A stretch of 64,000 nucleotides of DNA from positions 12,384,552 to 12,448,551 of the forward strand of contig CM018041.1 of assembly GCA_008638375.1 (NCBI GenBank). Direction: 5' to 3'. The DNA comes from Nyssa sinensis (Eukaryota > Streptophyta > Magnoliopsida > Cornales > Nyssaceae). Each line of letters opens with the position of its first letter. Within the stretch, counting starts at the first letter, position 1. A program made the position numbers and the translations under genes. This document shows positions 32,398 through 43,300 of this stretch, one piece after another. The notes below the pieces were generated by a model. That model had not been told where the DNA came from. It saw only the letters and a list, made by a program, of their open reading frames with translations, and did no database searches.

Positions 32398-32763
32398 AAA
32401 TTCTTACACTTTATAAGACAAGTCGAGAATGCATATGGTTGAAATTTATGATCCAACATATTCAAGAATCATGTGGGTTATCTTTTATTAAAGACAGTCC
32501 GACAAAAATATATGAATATAATACAACATGCATTGCACAAATTAAGGGAAAATGAGATAGAAACAAACACACCTCATCAAAGTTTTTTTATACTCATGAG
32601 CTCCAAAAGAGCGGTGATATTAATATGCAACAGATACGCTCCAATGATAATTTGACAAATTTGTTCACCGAAGCATTACTAATAACCACCTTCAAAAGGT
32701 TGATTTATAAATGTGGACTGCGCCAACTCAAAGATTTGAACAAATAAAGAAACCGTGCGCATA
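32398..32763 (+). pseudogene. pol: Copia I RNase H, C-terminal end
   Basis: The frame continues in register from 23288. It reads MIQHIQESCGLSFIKDSP, FFYTHELQKSGDI and LFTEALLITTFKRLIYKCGL, the end of copia RNase H. A stop after CIAQIKGK and changes in conserved residues show decay. Confidence 0.85.
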
Positions 32764-32842
32764 TCATAATGATGGGTAGCATGAGAAGACATTGATTTGT
32801 AACAAATCGAGTTTGAGCAAGTAGTAAACATTCAAATGGAAG

Positions 32843-33187
32843 TGTTATAATAGAAAAGGCAAGGTGGATGCCAACCATTACAAACAAATATTTGATATTG
32901 CAACATAAAGATAAGTATTCAGCAAAGTGGTAAGTAATGGCAGCAAGAAATATCAGTTGCAAAGGCGGGAAAACATCATATATAAGGAACACGGTGGATA
33001 ATTGAAAAGTATAATTTTACTGAGACTAAAAGTAGTAATTTGATGTGAACTTAATGAGATTCTTTATTGCACTCACTTATATAAATAGTCAAATCTTTTT
33101 TTTCTTGTCCATACACATAAGCTTGAAGTCGAATTACATAAATATTTGTGTGTACTCATGTGATTAGTTTTGTCAATTAATTTTATA
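32843..33187 (+). repeat. 3' LTR of copia I
   Basis: It starts TGTTATAATAG after a decayed polypurine tract (caaatggaag) and ends TTTTATA. Its 3' half aligns with 1910-2075. Length is about 345 bp. Confidence 0.7.
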
Positions 33188-34578
33188 AATTCAACGATTT
33201 GTTGGAATAAAGCTTTTGTTTTTTTCTTTTTGGGTGTCAAGTAAGAGAACAAACAGGTATTGTATAATGCCTGTGACTTCGAAGTCCCAATGAAGACCGG
33301 AAGAATCGGGCCCGTGAAAAATTGAAAAGGACTAGACTTTCTAGTAAAAGTCCAAACGCGCAAACACTGGTCTTCCATCAGCCGATGAAAGTGGGCCCTG
33401 GGAGTCGGGGCCCAAAATTTGAATTTATAAATCACCATGCAAACGTTGACTCATTGACCAAAACAGAGAGAGCAGGTGGTGGCCCACCATTTTAGTGGCC
33501 CCCTCAAATTTGTCTTGTTTTACCTTTTAGACCCCAAAAAGAATTTCAATTGGCATTCATTTGTGGGAATAAAAAGATAAAGGAAAGGTCTTAACGGGAT
33601 TTTCGATCCAAGAGGATAAAATCTTCTCTTCTTATAAAAACGGTCTAAGTTTAAGGTACATTGAATGTGTTCACACACATATAAAATTTTTCTCTTATCC
33701 ATTGTTCTACTCAATAGAGAAAAAAAAAAAAAAAAAGATTAACAAAATTATATTTTTATAAAAATTAATACAATAAGAAAAATATATTCATATTTCCCTT
33801 TTGAGTGAAGGATTGTATCTTAAAAGTAAAACTAATAAATTATTCTCTTTTTTTTTGTAAGTAATATATTATCCTTTCATGCAAGAAAAAAAAGTCACTA
33901 TATTTATTTTAGTGAAATTTAAAAAAAATGGAAGGTTAAAGTCAAGCCTCTTAAGTTAAAAAAAGAAGTATAATAGGGTTTTCCCTTATGAAAATGGCTT
34001 TCTTTTTTAAAAAAAAAAAAAAAAGTATAAACATTGTTAGGGGTTTTTTTATGTGCCACATAATTTTTTTAAAAAAAAAGATCTATATAAATTTTTTATT
34101 TGTGTAGTAGTATTTAATGAAAAAAAAGTATAATATATGAATCTCTTCGCGATAAATTTCATAACTCAGTACAAAACATGTTTGGGTTATATTAGTATTC
34201 CTTCTTGTTTGATTAATTACAATACCGTTACATTAACAATAATATTTCTTATTTATTTATTGTTTTTTTTTTGTCAAAATATTAAAGTTATAAGAGTAAA
34301 TTTGAAAATTTAAAAATATCAAATTGCTTGACATTAGTAAAAAAATTATTATTGTCTTATTACGGGCGAAAATCTAACAACTACAACATCCAAGTGAAAG
34401 TTAATGTGATTAGTCAAATAATAAATATATCATCTATAATAGTTAAAAATTACAAAGAAGATTAGTATAATTTACTTTTTATGATAATTACTTAGGGATG
34501 ATTATTATTCATAAATTGTTGTTTAGTTATATTTCACTTGAATTGTGAGATTTAGAAAGAAAAGGGAGGAAATGAGAG
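33188..34578. other. AT-rich spacer with no recognised gene
   Basis: Many A and T runs (for example 33719-33738 and 34007-34022) are present. The more GC-balanced part at 33270-33520 has no frame that resembles a known protein. Confidence 0.5.
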
Positions 34579-34581
34579 TTA

Positions 34582-35122
34582 TTTCGTACTTGGTTTAGAT
34601 TTAGAAAAGGAAAGGAAAGAGGATGGAGGGGTCTCTTTATCCACTTTGCTCTCCTTCCAAATGTGAGAGGGGACCGATGAAAAAGAGACAAAGTCCTTTA
34701 ATTAATTTTTATAATACAAATAATAACCTTAAAGTTATAGAGGAAAAAATAAAAGACAACACTATCCTAGGACAACTCAAAGGATATAATGATAAAACAA
34801 TACAAAACTTTCTTTTGCTCTCTCTCTCTTATATCCTTTTTAAGCAAGATGAGGAGGATTATAAATTCTTTTGCCTAAATTATAGAGGAAAAAATAAAAA
34901 AAGACACCTCTAATTTAGGACACCTCAAAGGATATAATAGTAAAATTATATAAAATTATTTTCTTTTCTTTTCTTTATTATATATTTTTTAAAGTAAGAT
35001 GAGAGAATTATATATTTCTTTTCCCTAATTAGTTATTCAAGTATGAATAATGAATTACATTCTCCTCTCCCTCCTGCATAATTAATGTTATCCCCTCCTC
35101 TCTTTCTTATCCAAGCATAATG
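34582..35122. mobile_element. MITE with Harbinger-type ends
   Basis: 541 bp flanked by TTA on both sides (34579-34581 and 35123-35125). The right end, reverse-complemented, is CATTATGCTTGGATAAG, close to the Harbinger ends at 4566 and 20593; in all four ends TTGG ends exactly 12 bases in from the TTA. Internal blocks such as cactatcctagg, ggatataat.gtaaaa and ttatataaaatta.ttt also match the Harbinger subterminal regions (4740-4845 and 20375-20600). It has no transposase and contains an internal direct repeat (about 34737-34800 and 34881-34945). Confidence 0.75.
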
Positions 35123-35439
35123 TTAATTTTGTTGGTTGAACAGAAATTACACACTAATATATATTTCTTACTAATATAGATAAATAATAATAATTCATTT
35201 TTTATTTTTAATTATTTAATTATGAAAAATATTTTATATTCATAATTTATTTCTCTAATTATATCTCTAATATTATGTGTCAGAATATTATAATATTAAG
35301 TCTTATAAAATGTAATTTTTATTACTAATAATGTTAGACATCTGAAATTTATATATTTAATTGTATATCTCGGAATGTAATAAATTTTAAAAATTTCAGA
35401 TGTAATGTGTGAATAGGTTCTAACCTCTTTGGACCCCAT

Positions 35440-35625
35440 CGCTTCAATTTTAAATCTTTCTGGGTTCTTAATGTTCTCTTAAGCTCATTTATCGAAGCTA
35501 AGTCATTACTAGAGAAAGCAATGTCATCCACATAAATCAGAAGAAGGACAATACCTGATGTCGACCTCCTTATAAACATTGAATGATCCGATTGACTTCT
35601 TTGAAAACCGGCTCCTTCCTCTACT
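35440..35625 (-). pseudogene. Copia reverse transcriptase fragment
   Basis: The minus-strand frame has GFQRSQSDHSMFIRRSTSGI followed by VLLLIYVDDIAFSSNDLASI and NELKRTL, the YVDD region of a copia RT. It differs from the copia A, C and I families in the window. No LTR or other domain is next to it. Confidence 0.8.
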
Positions 35626-35824
35626 CCTATTTCGGCTCTTATACATGCTGCTGCGTATTTCAAACTAAAGTCTTGGTAATTATACAATTGGGGGTATAAA
35701 TTCGCTCTTTGATTATTATTTTGTATTCATCTAGATGCCACAGCCTAGCATCCATCAAGGCATCAACCAACCCCTAAGAACACGGCAAATCTCTCTCTAG
35801 AATTCTTCTCCCTCAAATATATTT

Positions 35825-35855
35825 GCGCGCGCGCGCACACACACACACACACACA
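35825..35855. repeat. GC/AC dinucleotide microsatellite
   Basis: An alternating (GC)n stretch runs into (AC)n, about 140 bp upstream of the start codon at 35991. Alternating purine-pyrimidine runs of this kind can form Z-DNA; any effect on the gene is not shown. Confidence 0.8.
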
Positions 35856-35990
35856 TATACATATATATACCACCCTCCGTATATCATCAATCTACAAGTT
35901 ACCATACAAGCCACAATTCCTTCTACAAAAGAGTTCTTTAATTACTTCCTCTCTCTGGTAGAACAATATATCACATTTCCTGCTCCACTA

Positions 35991-36755
35991 ATGGTTGGGA
36001 AGGAGTCTTATCAAGATTCATTAATGGACTTCGATGAAGCAGAGGAGACGCTCTCTCTCTGTGATCTTCCAATCTACAGCGACGCCGCCGATTCGGAGAA
36101 CTTCTCAAAAGAAGATCAAAGCTCCTCTTCTTCGTCGTCCGAGCAAGATGACCACTTCGAGTTCTTCAGTGAAGAATGGAATACTAGTACAACTGCCCAA
36201 AACATCATCTTCTGTGGCAAGCTTATTCCTTACAAAGAACCCATCCATGTCCATGCCCAGAAGCTCGAAACCACCAAACAACAACAAAAACCCAGAAACA
36301 GAGGCCTCTTCCGATGGAATTCAGACTCATTCAACAAACCCAAAACTTCTACTAAATCGAATGGCCCGAGTTTCAAGTCTTTGTCATCGCCGGTGTCGGA
36401 GAAATTCAAATACAGAGCGGGAAAGTGTGACGAAAAGTACCGATTTTCAGTCCAAAGAGTGTCCAGTTTTACGTCTCCGAGCAAGTCCAGGTCGTACTCG
36501 TGTATGTTTGGATTGGCAAGGTTTCCAACGGAGATGGATTTGAGTGATATAAAGAGGAGGCAGAGCCGCCAAGGTCCGGCGACAATGTTTCGATCGGAGG
36601 ACGGTGGTGATGAGAAGGTGGCTGCAGGAAGGAGGAGACGGAAGGGGTTGTGGGGCCTGATTAGGGCTCTGGGCTGTGGTGGGTCATCTTTTGAGCATGC
36701 CACTGCCAGGACTCTAGAGATGGATTGCCCAATGCAAAAAGATTATGCTGATTGA
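35991..36755 (+). CDS. Uncharacterised plant protein, 254 aa, single exon
   Basis: The first in-frame ATG is 35991 (MVGKESYQDSLMDFDEAEET); the frame is open further up, but only over the microsatellite and without an ATG. Motifs in order are a leader TLSLCDLPIYSDAA (about 20-33), a serine-rich acidic stretch with SSSSSSSEQDD (about 42-52), FEFFSEEW (about 54-61), IIFCGKLIPYKEPIHV (about 70-85), a basic serine-rich middle and a C-terminal GRRRRKGLWGLIRALGCG. There are no signal peptide or membrane segments. The FEFFSEE plus IIFCGKLIPYK layout resembles plant proteins loosely related to membrane-associated kinase regulators, but that link is a guess and no function is assigned. A TATA-like stretch (catatatata) lies near 35857-35870. 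Confidence 0.75.
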   Translation: MVGKESYQDSLMDFDEAEETLSLCDLPIYSDAADSENFSKEDQSSSSSSSEQDDHFEFFSEEWNTSTTAQNIIFCGKLIPYKEPIHVHAQKLETTKQQQKPRNRGLFRWNSDSFNKPKTSTKSNGPSFKSLSSPVSEKFKYRAGKCDEKYRFSVQRVSSFTSPSKSRSYSCMFGLARFPTEMDLSDIKRRQSRQGPATMFRSEDGGDEKVAAGRRRRKGLWGLIRALGCGGSSFEHATARTLEMDCPMQKDYAD

Positions 36756-39137
36756 AATTATATGCGACTTTTGATTTGAAATTATATGCGACTTTTGATT
36801 TGAAATGTTTTCTGTGGCATTTTGTTTTTTATGTTTTTAAATTTCCACCACATTTTGATCCATTCAATTTAATCCGTTCATCTCACCCTTTACCCCTTAC
36901 CTCTTTCCAACTCGACAAGTTTGAAAGAATTATGTTAAAATAATAAAAAAGTTGTATACTATATAATCAATATTTATTATTCATATTTTTTAATTATATA
37001 TTAAAAATTTAGATAAATTTAATACAGTTATGTATTTTAAAAAAAAAGTAATGTTATTTTAATTTATTATTAACATATATATTTTTTATTTTAACACATG
37101 ATATGTTCTTATTCAAAATGTATTAATTATAATTAATTTAATAAAATAAATAAAACTTGACTGAGATTCGTTTTTGTTTCCCACAGAGTTTAAACAGATT
37201 TGCGAGGAAAAAAAATTCGCTGGACGAGCTCAGGGAAGGGATAGCAATCCCTATTCTTGAACAGAGAGCAGAGAAAGAAAGCAAAGCAGCCACCCGCCTC
37301 ATCTCAACCCAATCAGTTCTCCACAAAGCTTCACACACATTAATACCAAAGTTGATGGGTGATTTTGCTAGAGCTCGAGGGGCGAATTGAAAGTTACAAA
37401 TAATTATGAGTAATGTTACATGTCTCAAATTATTATACAGAAACTTTCTATCCTAAATAAAATAACAATAAATTATTTGTACAAAATTAAATAATTGTGT
37501 GAAATACCACCATGTTTCAAGACTCTAAGAGGGAAATCGCTGGTAAAGGTTGATATCCCAATCCCACCTTTGTTTTCTTTATTAATTGATTATTCAATAC
37601 ACAAGGTTTAAACTGTTGGTCGCATGAAGTGATTTGGTTTTTCTTCTTCTAGCACTGCTTTTTCTCTTTGGATTCTACGAAACCTCTTTTCTTTTTCTTT
37701 CTAACTTTTGGGCTCTGCACTAATTGGTCCATTGTTTGTTATTCTGCACTAATAAAATCCATTTTTTTCCTGGCATTTGTTAGAACAAGTGAACATTCAT
37801 GCCTATATCCCCTGCAACTATCTTTTTAATAAAAGAAATTCATTTCATCTTTTGATTTTTGTTCATCAAAAGGAGAAGGAGAATTGTTTCATGAACCAGG
37901 CCAATCAAAAATTTCCATGTGGAGGGGTTGTTTGTTATTAAGGGGACACAGAAGTTTATCTTACCCACTTGGTAAACTGGGATTTGTTGGGTGCACAAAC
38001 TTACCCAGTCCATCCAAGAATTATTCCATCAAAAGATGTCGGGGTAGGTAGGTAGGTAATGATTCTAAAGTAGTGAAATTTAGGCAGACGTGAACAATTT
38101 CATGTTGGTGGTGGGCAATTTTATACTAAGTGGACGAAGGAGAAATTTCACTGTGTAAGTGAAATTTTTGAAAACACAGCAACAGTATCTCTTCTCTAAT
38201 CAGCAACTACAGCAAGAGCAAACGCAGTGAAATTTGAAGTCGTGGTCCTTGATTTGTGTGGTGTTTGGTGTAATAGTGTAATAGTTTCCTACTCTTAACA
38301 ATAAAATGTGTTTACACTTAAACAGTCACATGTAACTATCGATTTCACTATTGAGAGTACTTGTTCACGACTACTCAATATTTTTTGGAGTCATTCAGTC
38401 AAAGATATACAAAATAGGTCAAAATTATTATACGATCCACTCCCAAACATATTATATTACTCTCACAAGTCTTTCAATTATTTTGTGACCAAAATACCTC
38501 TCTTTTAACTGAATTATTGTGAATATAGGAACTCTTTCAAGGTAAGCTTTTCAAAGTCTAATAACTTGTAAATTATCTATCCAATTTTAATAAAATTTAT
38601 ACATTTGAACTCATAAAATTAAGATCTATCAAACACTGATCTATATTGCATATGAAAATTTGAAAAAAAAAATACTTCTCAAACAATAAAAAAGTAGTCC
38701 CTGAAGAGAGGGCAGTAAACACAGAAATTTCAATTTTACTATGAAGTTCTCAGTTGTTACTAGTTTTATTCAATTTTTTGAATCACATTTTAGGATGCAT
38801 AGTGATAATTTGCAGCAACAAAAAAATGAAATATTTGAAAACAATAAAATTGTTTTGTCTCACTGTTTCAATATTTTTGTTCACCACACAACTGTATACA
38901 TCCAAACACACATATCGGCATAAAACCTCAACAGAGATGAACGAACTCTACAAACTAGGTAAAAAATACAGCCAAATAGAGACGACCAAAGCAGAACAAG
39001 AAACCAAAAGTTTGCCACTATCAGAGATGAATAGATGCTTCTGGAGGGTGAAGTTCTGTCATTAAATAAAACCATTGTTGGCTTTGGTTTGGGTGAATGG
39101 ATGAATTCGTGATGTGAAGAAATGGCTGGAATTTACT

Positions 39138-39184
<47 letters not shown>

Positions 39185-39195
39185 TATACATATAT
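36756..39195. other. Intergenic region, no firm gene
   Basis: Starts with two copies of a 24-bp repeat (ttgaaattatatgcgacttt..). At 37150-37390 both strands are open (plus: LDELREGIAIPILEQRAEKE) and a tttcccacag splice-like site precedes it; neither frame is recognised. Region 38530-39130 is AT-rich, and a TA/CA microsatellite runs at 39146-39196. Confidence 0.45.
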
Positions 39196-39199
39196 TTTG

Positions 39200-39510
39200 T
39201 TCTTGTAATGTGAGACTCCTCCCGTCTAGAGAATGAGAGGATTGGTTTCGTCCTTTCCTTTGCAGTAGCAGGAGTCATATTCTTATACACCACCAAGTAG
39301 CAAAGCACAATAGTTGTGCTTCTTCCCCTCCCAGCTTTACAATGAACATATGTAGTCCTACCACAAGATGCATTCTTGTGAGTCAAATCTACAGCTTGGT
39401 TGATATCCACAAAATGATAGAGCGAGGAGGTAATCTCTTGTTTGGTTGATATCCACAAATGATAGAGCGCGAAGGTAATCTCTTGTTGGAATAACCAGAT
39501 GGTCTTACCC
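39200..39510 (-). pseudogene. PTPMT1/DSP8-like dual-specificity phosphatase fragment
   Basis: The minus-strand reading gives DHLVIPTRDYLRALSFVDIN, then QAVDLTHKNASCGRTTYVHC and KAGRGRSTTIVLCYLV with KNMTPATA. HCKAGRGRS is the HCx5R(S/T) active-site loop, and the surrounding residues fit the plant phosphatidylglycerophosphate phosphatase group. A 46-bp duplication (39397-39442 and 39443-39487) repeats the TRDYL...FVDIN part and breaks the frame. The match ends near 39230, where an intron or unrelated DNA follows. N- and C-terminal parts are missing, so it is a gene fragment. Confidence 0.8.
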
Positions 39511-40374
39511 TCGAGAATGACAGACCGATAGAAATCTTAGTATCCTTTGGTTAGGATAAATGACCCAAAAGTCATTAAAATTAGTTAATGCCAACATATC
39601 AAAATGAATAGCAGATCAAATAATAAAATAACCAAAATAAACTCCACACTAGAAAAAAAAAAGAAAAGCGTAAACTCGACAATAATTTAGCATTTCTTTG
39701 GCTTAACACCAATAAACTCATTTTTTCCGATGCCAGTTCCACTGACAAAAATCGAGCAGAAGAAAAGAAGATGGTAGCAGATATGGTGCATTATTAATCA
39801 TTGACATCAAATTAGTGGTATTCATGTCATAGTGGTATTCATGTCAAGGGCGCACTATAATTATCGCAGACATAGCTAAACAAGCATCTCTCTCACACAC
39901 ACAATACAAATGATGGTACCAGTTACAAAGTTATATTGTTTTCTACCAACAAATAAAGTTTCGCATACATAGGGTCACCTTGGTTGATGTGTAAATTGAC
40001 AAGGTCCCAGAAATAAGACAAATCAAGTTGCATCAAAATGTGAAATAAAACACACAAAGCAAAAGGATAAAACTAAATCTGAATTCAATAGTTACATGTC
40101 CAGAAGTAAATTAATTGCAAGATTCAAAAAACTGATCCACTCATATCGTATCACAACAAAATTGCTTCGACAAATTCCTCAAGATTGAGTTTTTGCCGAT
40201 CTAATGACATTGACCCCTCCGCTGCAACAGAGTTTTGTTTTCAACAGTCTAAAATTTTAATTGCGCAAATGAAGGGTCTCTCATATACATGTGCAATATC
40301 TTCAAATAAGTCAAACAGATCCCATTTTCTTGACTTTGTAGTGATCAACAAGAAGGTTGTAAGCAAGCACCATA
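39511..40374. other. Spacer and probable 3' UTR of the NOC2-like gene
   Basis: AT-rich with no recognised frame. The part adjoining 40375 would be the 3' untranslated region of the minus-strand gene. Confidence 0.4.
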
Positions 40375-43300
40375 CTATCTCAAAACTTTTCTTTTCTTCC
40401 CCTTTAAATCATCTTCCCCACCATCAATAAATGAATCATGCTCTTCTGAAAATCTTTTACCATTGCTACCAATATCTACCTTTTTGTTAGCAGCCTGTCC
40501 TCTTTGTCTCTTAGATTTCTTCTTCTCCAGGGATCTGAAGTAAATTTAATTGCAGAGTATAGTCATTGCAAAATGGATCAAAAGATAATACAAGGACAAG
40601 AAAAATGATTTTCTTGGCTAAATATAATTTCTTCTCACATCCTGATCAGTTGGTGAAAAACAAAAGATTGGACAAGCATATTTTGGTCAATGGTAATAGT
40701 CAATCACAGTAGAGCATTACCTGGAATGGAACTACTGATTTTTGTAAAATTCGAGTATTATGCAACAACACAATTTCTATATAATATATATGTGATTGAT
40801 AAATGCAAAAATAGAACCAGGAAGAACTGGAAATGAGATCAGCAGACCCATCTGTACATGCCAACCTAATTATATTCGTTTTGAGTTGATGGCATGAAAT
40901 GCTGAAATCGCTAGGCCAACCAAATTCAAATCAAACCCACTAATGACTTGAAACCTTTTTTTAAAAAAAAAAAACCTACAACAGAAAATATTCAGCTATC
41001 TTTTTGACTCAGGTTGGCCATACTAGCAAAGCTTTTTATGCCATATACTCTTAACAAAACCTAGCAAGATTATGCCAATCCTAATCCCAAAGCTGTTTTG
41101 GCTCTAAATCCATCATAGATCTACAGAAGTGTCAATACAATTAGGGTAAGCTTCTATAACCCAAAAGTATAGTAATTTCCATAAACCTATCTTTTAAGCC
41201 ATTAAGGGGAGTTTTCTACCCTTCAAAAATTCTATGATTTCTCTCCCTCCATATACACCAAAGATGAACTAATCTCCACACTTTCTTCAGCACTACCGGT
41301 AACTCTAGCCCCTTGCCACATCAACAAAAATCCACTACCCCCCCCCCCTCTCTCTAGGAATCACCCATGTAGGACAGATACGGTACCTTAAAAATATGGA
41401 TATTGGTTTTAGAATTATTGTAGGATTTTTAACTTTCCAAATTGAGACTATCACAAATTGGTTATCTTTATTATTTTTTATTCAAAATAAGAATCTTTAT
41501 TCTATTATGATTAAATAAAAATAAGAGTTATGGTTTCCTAGTCAAAATAGTAGTTTTCTAGTTCTATAAATATAATGTAATAAGTCCTTTATGGTTAAAT
41601 TTTTTATCAGTAATATTTAATTCGAATTTTAGAGAATTTATTCTCTTGATCAATGAGTAATCCCCGTGTTACTTGATTTTCAAGGAATTCGATGTGTTCA
41701 ATTCATTTTCACTGTTTTAACATTTTTTTGCAAAAGAAGAAGACATTCCATGGGTATAATCAATGCTACAAATGAGAATGAATATGAAACACCACAAGAT
41801 TATTTCGATGACTATGAGAAGATTGAAATTGTAGTGGATCAAGAAAATGAGTTTTGTTTCATTACAGGCACATTATTGTCATCAAAATAGGAACTCAAAT
41901 TTTAGAGAATTTATTTTCTTGATTGGTGAATAATCTCTAATGTTACTTAGTTTTCAAAGAATTTGATGTATTCAATTCCTTTTCACGTTTTCATGTTTTC
42001 ACATTTTTTTGCAGAATAAGACATTCCCATGGGTATAGTCAATGCTACAAATGTGAATGAATATGAAGCACCACAAGATTATTTTGATGACTATGAGAAA
42101 ACTGAAAGTGTAGTGGATCAAGAAGATAAGTTTTGTTTCAGTACATGCACATTAATGCCATCAAAACATGAGCCTAAACTTCGCAAATTTTATTGAAGTT
42201 GCAAAAAAAGAAATTTTTGAGTCTTCAATTGTTCTTGAAAAGATTCAATCATTATTGCCGGGTTACGAATGAGTTCGAGGTTACACGCATGTAGTTAACT
42301 CGAGGACGAGTTCTTTTCAAATGATTCGAAGAAGTCTACCCATGTACCATATTTTATAACAAGGGACAATTTACATTCCCATTCCACGTACCATAACGAT
42401 CCACATTCCAAGTAACATTAGTCAATATTCTCCCGTCTCATTGTCCACATGAGAATGTCACCCTTGTAGGAGCTTTGGCTCTCCAAATAACTTTCTAAGG
42501 AAAGTCCTTCACCCCTCCTTAACACATATGCAAATATAATGACTTCATCGAGAACTTCCCCCCTTCTAAAGGAGAGAGTCTTCTTTCTCCCTAACCACCC
42601 ACACATTATAAAGGTTAGATATTAAGGCCTCCTCCAGTTCCCAATCATAGAAATCTCTTCAAATGTGCAGCACCCAAACAAAACCATTGTCATTAAACTC
42701 CACAAAGTCCTCTATGAAAGCTTCCTGATTAGAAGACATTTGAAAGGGTCAAGAAAACTTTGCTCCAAAGTACAATCACCACACCATTTCTTATGGTTCT
42801 CCAAAGACCCATACCATAGGGGCCTTCTACCTCTTTTGAGCACCATTCTCCTTCCCTTGCAACCAAGTCTAGCTAAAACAACAATCCTCTATTTAGCATT
42901 TGGATCTACCACGAAATGTCATAACCACTTCCCAAGAAGATCTTTATTGAAGACCTTAAACTTTTAACTCCAAAACAGCCACCCTTAATAGGATATCTCA
43001 CTCTATCCCAATGCTATATATATATATATATTTTTTTTTTTTGGGGATAGGTAAATCAAACACACACTTTGCCCACCCTCAAGCTTCTATATGGAGAGGT
43101 AGAGAAGGTATCAGCCAAGCTAAAGCTTGTTGGTCATCCCAATTAACTAAATGAGTACCTTTCTCCTCTTCGTTCTTCCCCCACAAGAAGTCCCTTTTCA
43201 TTATGTCTAATTGCTTCTCCAAAAACACCGAGATGACAAAAAAATGGTTATAAAGTATGTTGGGAAGCTTCCTAACATACTTTTAATGAGAGTGAGCTTG

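Larger units (their letters stand above)
1735..33187 (+). mobile_element. Copia I: old Ty1/copia element split by two large insertions
   Basis: The plus-strand parts in order are 5' LTR (to about 2075), gag (2179 to about 4000), protease and integrase start (4060-4562), integrase-RT-RNase H (20597-23288), RNase H end (32398-32763) and 3' LTR (32843-33187). The Harbinger element at 4566-20593 and the chimeric retroelement at 23289-32392 interrupt it. Removing each insert with one target duplication puts the interrupted frame back in register, which shows that the pieces belong to one element. The LTRs are strongly diverged and the frame has many stops, so this is the oldest layer of the nest. 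The left LTR edge is only estimated from the 3' LTR length. Confidence 0.8.

Noticed and set aside
32473..33438. Several short frames (60-121 codons) around the copia I 3' end
   Set aside because: They overlap the decayed RNase H, the LTR or AT-rich spacer in the wrong frame.
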